Below, in pieces: positions 1-10,762 of a stretch of DNA of 64,000 nt. Position 1 is the first letter of the stretch, and each line of letters opens with the position of its first letter. The position numbers and the translations under genes are program-made. Under the pieces are notes generated by a model. It was not told the DNA's origin. It ran no database searches and saw nothing but the letters and a program-made list of their open reading frames with translations. This DNA is from Trachythela sp. YZ-2020 (Eukaryota; Cnidaria; Anthozoa; Malacalcyonacea; Clavulariidae), in NCBI GenBank assembly GCA_016169945.1, contig JADLSH010000367.1, positions 2,232,001-2,296,000 of the forward strand, given 5' to 3'.

Positions 1-2040
1 GGAATTCCCGCGGGAACTATTTTAAAGTTCGAAAAACAATTGGGAGTTAAGCTTCACACGTTGAGATCTACCACGTAGGAAGTAAATAATCCAGTTTACG
101 ACTGTGGGTTTGATTCCAAGACTATAAAGGTTTGGCTATCAACAGGTTATGATCTACTAAATCGAATGCTTTTCTATAATCCAGAAGAGCAATCCTTACG
201 CACAAGCCACTTCCTGCATCTGTAGCTTCAAGCCAATGATGTAACATCGAGATGAGGGCGAAAGTTGTACAAGAAGCAGGGATAAAGCCAAGTTGTTGTG
301 GGTCGATGACCTTCATCAAAGTAGGTTACACTCTCTATAATGAATGCTTCTGCGATTTTTGATAAAGTGGATGTTAAGGAAATTGGCCTAAGGTCTTTGT
401 TGAAATCCTCGATCGTATGGGCTTTGCTAACGGAGGAACATCTGCCAACTTCCATACACGTGGAACTTTGGATTCACAAAAATACGTGTTAAGAATATTG
501 GTGATGGCTGGGGATAATATATCAGAGTATTCTTTTAATACCCAGTTTGGTATGTCATCAGGATCACCTGACTTTGATATACCTATCTGACGAAGTTTTT
601 TTGCAACTGATTCTTCGTTAACAACAATAGGCTCGTCATGTTCTATTTGGACACATACATCCTCAGATAACGGTGTGTAATCCTGCATCACACTAACAAA
701 AGCGTCATTGATCTCGTTGGCCAATTCTTGATCATTATAATCAGTATGTGTTCTTAAAATGGACCGAATATCACGTTGCGTTGTTTTTGATGCACTACAG
801 AATTGCTTTATTCCACGCCACCAATCTCGGAGTTTGACGTGCTGTAGGTCTCGTACCTTGCTACTATAATATGTCTTCCGAAATCGTTTCCTCTCGCGAT
901 TCACTTTGTTTCTTAACATTCTGTAAAGAAATTCGTCATCTGAGGTAAAAGCTCTCTGTCGTTTCTTTATGAGAAGCTTCAAGTTCGCATTCATCCAAGG
1001 CTTATCCGTTTCGTGGATTCTAACAGAACGTTCGGGCATAATGGTATCCAGTCCATACTTTATTATATCAGTTAGTATATAGACAACTTGTCGTCGCAGC
1101 GGCAGGATTGATCATGAATAAACACACTGTCCCATGGGATCTCTATGAGGAAACGACCGAGACTTGCAAAAGCAGTGATGGCTATGTGGCCTGACAGGCC
1201 AAACAGGGGATTTCTAATTGGAGGTTTGTAATAGTCTTGCACATTGGTATATTTGGTCAAGAGTGTTACCACCTCTAGTAGGAAAATTTATCATGGGCTG
1301 AAGTTGGTAGCATCTAGCAGCTGCTTTAAAGTCAAGTTTATTAAAATCTCCTACCAGTATAATAGCACTATTTAAAAAGTGTGACTCCACGAATTCTAAG
1401 GAGGACTTCAGGTATTCTTATCAGCGTCTGGTGGATGGAACAAGCATGCTACAACAATATTTGGAAAACCTCGTGGTAAACGCTTGGGACGTAAAACTAG
1501 CCAAAGGACTTCATGTTCGTCATTGTAAAGCTCCGACAAAATTTTGCACTCTATTGACTCTCTCACATATATACAAACGCCGCCATGTGCTCTGTTTTCA
1601 CGATCCCGTCTAAATAGCTGATATTTATTTATTAATAGAATCATCAGGAACTAATTTTTTTAGCCATGTCTCACTGAAAAATACAATTTCGATATCCTGA
1701 TGTCGGAGAAAGAATGTGATTTCATCAATCTTTGGTGCTATAGACATACAATTTGAAAGTAAAAAAGATGGGATAAATTGTGGCGGCTCAGTTCTCAGAG
1801 TTGGCGTTGAAGTGGGTATTCTATATGTGTGGAGATCTGGATGCAGTTTTCTGGGTTATGGACATTTTTCCGTTTGTTGACATTTGACGAGTTAGCAGTA
1901 TGGTTGGTAATCCTCACTGGGATATTGTATAATTTGCAGTTCTCAGGTATATTGTCTCCAGGAACACGAGTAGGGCGTCGAAAAAAATGCGTCATTAATA
2001 GTTGTGGCGTGCGAATCCAGTCGTTATTTTTCGTATTCAT
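1..2040 (-). pseudogene. Inverted 5' part of a non-LTR retrotransposon (APE endonuclease to early RT)
   Basis: Read on the minus strand, this stretch gives a broken LINE polyprotein in order. An AP-type endonuclease comes first: SETWLK near 1660, RAHGGVCIYV near 1580, VGDFNKLDF near 1345 and LSGHIAI near 1180. A lysine-rich linker follows (about 1040-600), then the start of a reverse transcriptase with DIPNWVLKEYSDIL near 530 and DYRKAFDLVDHNLL near 170. RT similarity continues to the left edge (SQRVKL near 55). The frame is interrupted several times, including a shift after about 1650 and a stop near 120. The endonuclease SDH triad reads SGH, so the catalytic Asp is lost. The class matches the jockey/CR1-like superfamily; I cannot name the clade. 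The copy is dead. Confidence 0.85.
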
Positions 2041-2880
2041 CAGACGTACATTATATCTTTCGCTGGTGAAGTCGAAGCTCAGCTACGCAACACAAGTTTG
2101 GTCGCCAACTCACAACAGACAACTCAGTGAAAGGATTGAAAGAGTTCAACGAAGAGCCACGAAATGGATTGTAATAACCAGGACTTGCGAAATGCCATAC
2201 AAGCAACGACTGTTAAAGTTGGAACTCTTACCACTCTCCTACGATAGAGAGATGAAAGATCTCGTATTTTTCTTCAAGGCGTTGTATGGTTACGTCGATC
2301 TTAACATTAACAAGCACGTCACTTTTATTCAACATGGACGTACTCGACTCAGCCAAGCCACTGGTGTAATGCTTCAAACTCCCATGTGCAGAACTTCTAC
2401 GTTTCAATCTTCCTATTTCAACCGTATTGTCAAACTGTGGAACAGTGTATGTCAAGATGTCAATCCAGATACATTTTCTAGCCCTATCTCTTTCAAAAAC
2501 TTTCTTAAACGCAGATGTTTAGAACTTCTACGCTCAGTATATGATGTTGGTTGAACTATCCTGTACTTGGTCCTTGGTGCGTGACTGTCCTTGTCACAGA
2601 GAATAGCAAAGATAAATGTGTGTTTTAATAGTCTATCTTTAAGCGTTTGTGTGTAACCTGTCTGTGTGTGTTTTGTGTGTGAGCGTGCGTATATGTACTA
2701 TATCTATATATAATTGTACATATAATAATATAATTGGACGGCAGGTGCCTTGCATGGGAACTTTTTGAAGAGTCCCGTTCGTACCTTGCCTTTTTGGATC
2801 CAACTTTAAAATGTCTGCGTTTTACTTTTTAATGCATGTTTGTATATTTGTATATAGATTGATCCAAATAAATATTTGTT
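2041..2880 (+). pseudogene. 3' part of a LINE: RT C-terminal region plus 3' UTR
   Basis: From about 2041 the plus strand encodes the typical LINE C-terminal region after the RT palm: LVKSKLSYATQVWSP, then RVQRRATKWI, then a terminal FKNFLKRRCLELL, with a stop at 2552-2554. The following ~300 bp resemble a 3' UTR, with GT-rich and TATA-rich tracts and AATAAATATT near 2868. The piece is head to head with the inverted endonuclease/RT segment on the left, and together they supply complementary portions of one LINE. The part of the open frame before 2041 is antisense to the inverted segment and is not genuine RT. Confidence 0.8.
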
Positions 2881-3914
2881 CCAGAGAGATCTGGAGCACA
2901 GCCAGTGGATAGTTCGAACTTTGCTCATTCCATTTTCTATGTTTTACAGGTAGCCTGAATGTGCTGAAATGAGAAGAAGTGGTGACTGTGAGGCAATCTG
3001 CATATAACTCTAGTTCTATTAACACTAAACTATTTGTCTTATTAATGATATAGAAAAATAGCCGAATACCCTTAGCAGGTTATTCCTTAAACATGTAATT
3101 TACCTATTCACGTGTGTCCTATTATAACAAATCTTATCTGTATAATATAAGAAGTACCAGGTACAATTTTAGAATGTAGTTGTGATCATTCACGTAAAAA
3201 AATGTATAATTAAAAAACATTTGGTCGTACAAATTTCTTCAGCTTACAACAAAGTTTAGTTTAGTTTATTGTGTTTACCACTTTGAAGTGGATGGAAAGC
3301 CTAACAGGTTTTACAACCCAACTGGCAATAGACAAAGGTCTCGGAGTGTTAGTTATTAGCTAGTTATGTTAATGGTTATGTTAATGTACAGGAGTACTGG
3401 AAGTAAACAATAAGCCTTAAACATAGTAGAGATCTTGTATATATTCATTTGTTTTATGAAAAATTATTGGGGTGGGGGTTAACCCCCTGTTTCGCGGTCC
3501 ATGGCATATGGCATCAGTGCTGCCCTAGTCCCAGAGATTCCGGAGAGGGTGGTGCAGGGGACAAGCGTGGTCGCGAAGTATTTTTCGACTGCCCTTACGT
3601 TTTCACCGGCCCCCCTTACCCTACGGCCTACTATCGCTCCGGCGTCCCTGCCTAGTCCTAGAGCTATATGCATGCGTGTGACTTACTACCTTAGTCTTTT
3701 GGCATGAGTCCCGGCCAGTTGGATACGATGTTATCAATCGATTTTCTGCCCGAACAAAGACAGCTAGACAACTTCTGAAATATAATTTTTTATTGTTGCT
3801 CGTAAAAATAATTAAGGGCATTGACACTCATCATCAGACTTTTCAAAGGAGAAATAATGACTTCATATCAGTTTATGGCAGCTGTTAAAAGTTGGGAACA
3901 AAAGTTTCCCAGCT
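2881..3914. other. Gene-free stretch with a GC-rich island
   Basis: No convincing gene. (TTTAG)3-like sequence at about 3254-3270 could be the 3' tail of a minus-strand LINE, but no RT frame follows it. From about 3470 to 3720 base composition switches abruptly to GC-rich, and both strands stay open for about 60-70 codons in overlapping frames. I recognise no domain in any frame, so this looks like a repeat fragment or an old insertion. Confidence 0.4.
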
Positions 3915-4550
3915 TTTGAGAGCCCCCCTTGTTAGCGTTCCAGGACTACAACACTGATTCGTGATCAAGTGACTCTACCTCTGGAGAGTAAAAAAATGAA
4001 CACTTGTACAATAGCCTTTCGTCTTGATTCATGAGAGCGAGGCTCCAAGGCCAAGGAAGTATTCGTGACGTAATTATCGAAAGGGTGTATTTCTTTGGTT
4101 TTCATTGCATTGGCATTACCTTGAAAGTTTTTCTTTGATTGTATTACTGATGTTGATATGAAAATAGCCGAAAAACTAAGCACCACCGTTGCAGCCTTGC
4201 CATGATAAATACTCCTCATATAATCTTTTTTGATTCTAGGTATAGAGACTTGGAGAAATGAAAATTATTAAGTGCTGCAACCTTGTACGAAAGTCGATCT
4301 GATTGGCTGTATTAGAAAGTACATAAAATATAGTTGTAATGAAAACATGTAACTTGAACAGAAGGTTGCCGAAAACGGTAATATCTCCAAATGAAAAATC
4401 GTTGTTGTAATCTGATTGCTTGCTATGGGACGCAAATGCATATTAGTTTCATTTTGGTTGCAGAATGGCTCGGGTTGTGTTGTGGAAGTGGTGAAAGGAA
4501 TAGTATAGGAGTTAAGTGTTATTTGTGATTTAGACCTTTAGTATTCATGG
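3915..4550. repeat. Dispersed repeat, copy 1 (second copy at 18785-19530)
   Basis: This block matches 18785-19530 almost base for base over several hundred bases, beginning with GAGCCCCCCTTGTTAGCG and continuing past GTTGTGGAAGTGGTGAAAGG. Copy 1 holds only the right half of the TA-flanked MITE found whole in copy 2: here about 4010-4087 remains, ending ATTATCGAAAGGGTG. The left half and its flank were lost in a deletion. It abuts the 300 bp leading into the 77-bp satellite. No coding capacity is evident. Confidence 0.75.
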
Positions 4551-4849
4551 TGATTAAGTACGTTATTGGTGATCCCGCGTGGGTAGGAATACAGGCTGAA
4601 TATGCTACTGCTATGTGTGATCATGCAATTGTTATAAATACAGGCAGAGACATGATTGATAACAGCGCTCCGTGTATTAAGCGACGAATAACTTGAGCTG
4701 TTTGGCACAATTGAATGTTTATAGATGTTTGTTAATTATCCATGTCTGGTATTGAAATGAGGCATGGTGTAAAATTGTTTAGCCTATTTGCTTGCAAACA
4801 TTTTTGTTGTAGTCAGTGTCCGTGAATAGTTATGATGACTGAGATGCTT
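4551..4849. other. Spacer between dispersed repeat and satellite
   Basis: About 300 bp of AT-rich sequence with no gene or clear repeat. The last ~40 bases begin to resemble degraded satellite units (TTGTTGTAGTCAGTG near 4805). Confidence 0.35.
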
Positions 4850-7800
4850 GAACTGCTAAAAGTGATTGGTTATAAAAGTTGTTGTATGGTTAGTGCCCGG
4901 AGCTTCGATATAATGATACGGGAGGCTTGAACTGCAACAAGTGATTGGTGATAAAAGTTGTTGTAGTCCGTGCCCCGTGAATAGATACGGGAGGCTTGAA
5001 CTGCTACAAATGATCGGCGATAAAAATTTGTTGTAGTCCGTGCCCCGTGAATAGTTATGATGATACGGGAGGCTTGAACTGCTACAAATAATCAGTGATA
5101 AAAGTACGTTCATTGTAGTCCCCCCTGCTTAGATATAATGATGCGGGAGGCTTGAACTGCTACAAGTGATTGGTGATAAAAGTTGTTGTAGTCAGTGCCC
5201 CGTAAATTGCGATATGGTGATACGGGAGGCTTGAACTGCTACAAATAATCAGTGATAAAGGTTGTTGTAGTCATTGCCCCGTGCTTAGATATAATGATAC
5301 GGGAGGCTTGAACCGCTACAAATGATCAGCGATAAAAGTTGTTGTAGTCAGTGCCCCGCGAATAGTTATGATCATATGGGAGGCTTGAACTGCTAAAAAT
5401 GATCAGCGATAAAAGTTATTGTAGTTAGTGCCCCGTGAATAGTTATGATGATACGAGAGGCTTGAACTGCTACAAATAATCAGTGATAAAGTTGTTGTAG
5501 TCAGTGCCCCGCGAATAGCTATGATGATACGGGAGGCTTGAACTGCTACAAATGATCAGCGATAAAGGTTATTGTAGTCAGTGCCCCGTGAATAGTTATG
5601 ATGATACGGGAGGCTTGAACTACTGCAAATAATTAGTGATAAAAGTTGTTGTAGTCAGTGCCATGTGAATAGTTATGATGATACGGGAGGCTTGAACTAC
5701 TGCAAATAATCAGTGATAAAAGTTGTTGTAGTCAGTGCCATGTGAATAGTTATGATGATACGGGAGGCTTGAACTACTGCAAATAATTAGTGATAAAAGT
5801 TGTTGTTGTCAGTGCCATGTGAATAGTTATGATGATACGGGAGGCTTGAACTACTGCAAATAATTAGTGATAAAAGTTGTTGTAGTCAGTGCCATGTGAA
5901 TAGTTATGATGATACGGGAGGCTTGAACTACTGCAAATAATCAGTGATAAAAGTTGTTGTAGTCAGTGCCATGTGAATAGTTATGATGATACGGGAGGCT
6001 TGAACTACTGCAAATAATTAGTGATAAAAGTTGTTGTAGTCAGTGCCATGTGAATAGTTATGATGATACGGGAGGCTTGAACTACTGCAAATAATCAGTG
6101 ATAAAAGTTGTTGTAGTCAGTGCCATGTGAATAGTTATGATGATACGGGAGGCTTGAACTACTGCAAATAATTAGTGATAAAAGTTGTTGTAGTCAGTGC
6201 CATGTGAATAGTTATGATGATACGGGAGGCTTGAACTACTGCAAATAATCAGTGATAAAAGTTGTTGTAGTCAGTGCCATGTGAATAGTTATGATGATAC
6301 GGGAGGCTTGAACTACTGCAAATAATTAGTGATAAAAGTTGTTGTTGTCAGTGCCATGTGAATAGTTATGATGATACGGGAGGCTTGAACTACTGCAAAT
6401 AATCAGTGATAAAAGTTGTTGTAGTCAGTGCCATGTGAATAGTTATGATGATACGGGAGGCTTGAACTACTGCAAATAATCAGTGATAAAAGTTGTTGTA
6501 GTCAGTGCCATGTGAATAGTTATGATGATACGGGAGGCTTGAACTACTGCAAATAATTAGTGATAAAAGTTGTTGTAGTCAGTGCCATGTGAATAGTTAT
6601 GATGATACGGGAGGCTTGAACTACTGCAAATAATCAGTGATAAAAGTTGTTGTAGTCAGTGCCATGTGAATAGTTATGATGATACGGAGGCTTGAACTAC
6701 TGCAAATAATTAGTGATAAAAGTTGTTGTAGTCAGTGCCATGTGAATAGTTATGATGATACGGGAGGCTTGAACTACTGCAAATAATCAGTGATAAAAGT
6801 TGTTGTAGTCAGTGCCATGTGAATAGTTATGATGATACGGGAGGCTTGAACTACTGCAAATAATTAGTGATAAAAGTTGTTGTTGTCAGTGCCATGTGAA
6901 TAGTTATGATGATACGGGAGGCTTGAACTACTGCAAATAATCAGTGATAAAAGTTGTTGTAGTCAGTGCCATGTGAATAGTTATGATGATACGGGAGGCT
7001 TGAACTACTGCAAATAATTAGTGATAAAAGTTGTTGTTGTCAGTGCCATGTGAATAGTTATGATGATACGGGAGGCTTGAACTACTGCAAATAATCAGTG
7101 ATAAAAGTTGTTGTAGTCAGTGCCATGTGAATAGTTATGATGATACGGGAGGCTTGAACTACTGCAAATAATCAGTGATAAAAGTTGTTGTAGTCAGTGC
7201 CATGTGAATAGTTATGATGATACGGGAGGCTTGAACTACTGCAAATAATCAGTGATAAAAGTTGTTGTAGTCAGTGCCATGTGAATAGTTATGATGATAC
7301 GGGAGGCTTGAACTACTGCAAATAATTAGTGATAAAAGTTGTTGTAGTCAGTGCCATGTGAATAGTTATGATGATACGGGAGGCTTGAACTACTGCAAAT
7401 AATCAGTGATAAAAGTTGTTGTAGTCAGTGCCATGTGAATAGTTATGATGATACGGGAGGCTTGAACTACTGCAAATAATTAGTGATAAAAGTTGTTGTA
7501 GTCAGTGCCATGTGAATAGTTATGATGATACGGGAGGCTTGAACTACTGCAAATAATCAGTGATAAAAGTTGTTGTAGTCAGTGCCATGTGAATAGTTAT
7601 GATGATACGGGAGGCTTGAACTACTGCAAATAATTAGTGATAAAAGTTGTTGTAGTCAGTGCCATGTGAATAGTTATGATGATACGGGAGGCTTGAACTA
7701 CTGCAAATAATCAGTGATAAAAGTTGTTGTAGTCAGTGCCATGTGAATAGTTATGATGATACGGGAGGCTTGAACTACTGCAAATAATTAGTGATAAAAG

Positions 7801-8285
7801 TTGTTGTTGTCAGTGCCATGTGAATAGTTATGATGATACGGGAGGCTTGAACTACTGCAAATAATTAGTGATAAAAGTTGTTGTAGTCAGTGCCATGTGA
7901 ATAGTTATGATGATACGGAGGCTTGAACTACTGCAAATAATCAGTGATAAAAGTTGTTGTAGTCAGTGCCATGTGAATAGTTATGATGATACGGGAGGCT
8001 TGAACTACTGCAAATAATTAGTGATAAAAGTTGTTGTAGTCAGTGCCATGTGAATAGTTATGATGATACGGGAGGCTTGAACTACTGCAAATAATCAGTG
8101 ATAAAAGTTGTTGTAGTCAGTGCCATGTGAATAGTTATGATGATACGGGAGGCTTGAACTACTGCAAATAATTAGTGATAAAAGTTGTTGTAGTCAGTGC
8201 CATGTGAATAGTTATGATGATACGGGAGGCTTGAACTACTGCAAATAATCAGTGATAAAAGTTGTTGTAGTCAGTGCGCCGTGCT
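4850..8285. repeat. 77-bp satellite array, about 44 units
   Basis: Successive GATACGGGAGGCTTGAAC motifs lie 77 bp apart, for example at about 5680 and 5757. Units in the first ~750 bp are diverged (GAACTGCTACAAATGATC, CCCGTGAATAG). From about 5600 onward they are nearly identical. The homogenised part alternates between units reading AATAATTAGTG and AATAATCAGTG, giving a mostly dimeric 154-bp higher-order repeat. Some units carry TTGTTGTTGTC in place of TTGTTGTAGTC, and a few lose one G (GATACGGAGG). The last unit ends GTGCGCCGTGCTTAGA, resembling the old left-edge units, as expected when the array core is homogenised and the edges decay. No open frame is conserved. Confidence 0.95.
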
Positions 8286-8770
8286 TAGAACAAAACGTTT
8301 GGGATTCTAAAATACACTTCTGTTATTTTGAATAACCATTTGTCCTGTCTATGAAAAACCACACTTGGTTTTTGGAAATAAGAGAATGTCCCGTCTCCTG
8401 GAAAGTACAGTGTGGACACGTGGTTTCCAGTCCTGCATTAAGACTTAAGTATGTATAATTGAACATTTGAAAATGTATTATATGAAGTATTCAAGATGGA
8501 ATTATATATATTCTGTTCACTGATTTTGTTGTGTGATGTGCATGGCCACGTGATGTGTTTTTGATTCAAATTATTTAACGTATTTTAGCGGGAGAGCATT
8601 TTGGTGTGAAGGCAGATGCAAATCGTCTTCATGACTTCATGTCATTTCTAATATACAATGGTTGCATTCTAAGGTTGTGACTGGCTCAGGACATCATGTA
8701 AAGTCCAGTGATTGTCGATCTGTCTTAGCCTTTCAAAGAAACGAAGGGTTAAACAGCTGTCTTTAAACAG
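8286..8770. other. Gene-free stretch right of the satellite
   Basis: AT-rich single-copy-looking sequence. I see no frame, RNA gene or clear repeat boundary. Confidence 0.4.
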
Positions 8771-9240
8771 TCTGAGCTACAGAGTCCAGCTGCTGAGCAT
8801 CAACCGCAACGTCGGTATATATGATGGGGAGTGATGCCAGCATATGGTGTATAGTATGGGTAAATTTCAAGATTTTTCTCGGCATCTCGTCCGATTGCAT
8901 TAATAGTAGAAAGTGTTAGTAGATGGAATACTCAAACGGAAATTTATATACCTTTTTTTAGACCTAGCCAGGAGCAGTTGCGAAAAATGCAACTTAGGCA
9001 CTGTGGCATGAATTGAATCTGCGGCCTGCGATTCCGGTGCAACGCTCTAATCAACTGAGCTACAGAGTCCAGCTACTGAGCATCAACCGCAAGTTCGGTA
9101 TATATGATGGGAGTGATGCCAGTATGTGGTGTATGGGTAAATTTCAAGATTTTTCTCGGCATCTCGATCGTTCGGTTGGATTAATAGCTTTGTCGAATAC
9201 TTCCACTGGAAGTATACATGCAAGAGCTCCAAAATTCTAA
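8771..9240 (-). repeat. tRNA-derived SINE with a partial duplicate
   Basis: The reverse complement of about 9004-9070 looks like a tRNA: a GGACTCT acceptor start, a box-A-like TAGCTCAGTTGATTAGAG, and a box-B-like GCAGATTCAATTC. Below it (8959-9005) is a tail with a small hairpin (AGTTGC...GCAACT) and GGTTAGGTCT-like sequence. The segment GAGCTACAGAGTCCAGCT through GATGCCAG, with CTCGGCATCTCG, occurs twice, at about 8772-8890 and 9056-9172, so two partial copies lie in tandem. The anticodon loop and T-arm are degraded, so this is a SINE head and not a working tRNA. The same tail motif appears at 50696-50731. Confidence 0.65.
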
Positions 9241-9967
9241 TTTTAATAAGAATTGTTTGTGTCAAAACTTTTATACTGGCTCAGAAGTCACTACAAGTTT
9301 GAATATTTTCAATATTTTATGCCCCTATCAATGTTCAGGGACCTATTTCAAAGCCTCAGGGACCAGGGAGGGGTGAGCAAACGTCGGGGAATTTGACATT
9401 TTGGACAAGACTTGTGTCAATATCCCCACCCTGGGGCAAGAATCAGAAGAATGGACTGCTTTAATACAAAAATACATTTTTAGTTAACTTCCAAAATAGG
9501 TCCTGGTTAGATTAAAGATATGTCAAATTCTGCACCATGCTAGGATGCCTGCATATTGTCAAAAACCGGACCCATGTTGTATCTTCATCTGTCGACTTCC
9601 CCATGGCCAGGGTTGCATCCCTCGTCCTAGGGCTTAACATTGATAGATGCATTATGCCTTTTTAGGGGCACATGCCGATGTCCGTATTCGTCAATTTGAC
9701 ATTTTGTGTGGCAGCTGGAATATGGACGTGGACCCTTACCGCATTTTGCGGCTAATTCCTTTTATTCTATAAAAAGTGTCCTACTGCTCAGGAGTGGTGC
9801 ATTGATACAATCAATGTAAATCAATAAATCAAATATTAGGCCAAGGGAAGTAGAGTCATAGAATACCGTCCTTAATTAAGATTTCAAAAATAGATGAGGC
9901 TTTTTTTCATTATTCATTAGTCATTATCTCTAGAAATGTGTGATATTCGGCCGAAAATCAATTGACA
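9241..9967. other. Gene-free repeat-like stretch
   Basis: No open frame or RNA gene. Short near-duplicates (CCCCTATCAATGTTCAGG near 9322, and a complementary GGGCTTAACATTGATAG near 9630) suggest remnants of an inverted repeat element, but I cannot set its ends. Confidence 0.35.
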
Positions 9968-9975
9968 TTTTCAGT

Positions 9976-10754
9976 CAGTGGTGCAAATTCACTTTTTCCG
10001 GTGGGGCAGGCTTTCTTGCCATCCTACTTTTTCCTACTTTTTTTCACACTCCTACTTTTCCTGCTTTTTATTAAAAATTGCTTGATTTTCCTACTTTTTT
10101 CTTAAAATCCTACTTTTTTAGGAATCTTAATCATTCCAGCATAAATCTAAAAATCTAATGATCCCATTGAGTCGATTGAAAATCGGAAAAAATCTTGTTT
10201 GTTAGAAATCCAAAAAACCCCTTTGGAAATCTTGTTGGAAATCCAAAAAACCTCGTTGGAAATCCAAAAAATCTCCTTGGAAATCCAAAAAATCTCCTTG
10301 GAAATCCAAAAAATCTTGCAAGTCCCAAAATTCTCCTTAAAAATCTCTTTGAAAATCCCAAAAACCTCCTTGTAAATTCCATTGATCTCCTTGGAAATTC
10401 CAAAGATCTCCTTGAAATCGAAAATAGCCCCACTCAAAACCCCTCCAGTCCAGGATTATCAGCAATAAGAGAGATTAAATAATATTTCTGTGGTATTTTC
10501 ATGCAAATTAATCACCAAATATTCATATTTTTGTCCTACTTTTTTTGTATATTTTCCTACTTTATTCCTACTTTTCCTAAAATTTCAGTCCTACTTTTAT
10601 CCTACTTTTTTACATATGTCTGCCAGAAAGCCTGGTGGGGGGAGGGGCAAAGCTTACTAAATTCTGACAAACCCCCATTTACACTTGAAATAGGTAGCCC
10701 TTTTTAGGTCAAAATTTCCGACAAATTGGACAGTTGCCGAAATTTCCGCCACTG
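9976..10754. mobile_element. Non-autonomous hAT-like element (779 bp)
   Basis: The ends are inverted: CAGTGGTGCAAATTC on the left and GAAATTTCCGCCACTG on the right. They are flanked by 8-bp near-identical duplications, TTTTCAGT at 9968-9975 and TTTTCGGT at 10755-10762 (7/8). An 8-bp duplication and CA...TG termini are hallmarks of hAT transposons. There is no transposase. The interior consists of two blocks of CCTACTTTTT-like low-complexity DNA (about 10020-10115 and 10535-10615) around a 21-bp minisatellite. Confidence 0.7.
10205..10320. repeat. 21-bp minisatellite inside the hAT-like element
   Basis: About five units of the type GGAAATCCAAAAAATCTCCTT. Because 21 is a multiple of 3, several frames on both strands stay open for 90 or more codons (for example minus-strand FGFPRRF repeats), but these are repeat artefacts. 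Diverged units continue to about 10410. Confidence 0.8.
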
Positions 10755-10762
10755 TTTTCGGT

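Noticed and set aside
1829..2040. Start of the 241-codon plus-strand frame as part of an RT protein
   Set aside because: This part is antisense to the inverted LINE segment. RT similarity begins only at about 2041.
4850..8285. CRISPR array
   Set aside because: Units are contiguous 77-bp repeats with no unique spacers, in a eukaryotic context.
9004..9070. Functional tRNA gene
   Set aside because: Box A and B are recognisable, but the anticodon loop and T-arm are degraded, the segment is partly duplicated, and it carries a SINE-like tail.
10147..10482. Protein-coding frames of 90-96 codons on both strands
   Set aside because: They are the 21-bp repeat translated in different frames inside a hAT-like element.
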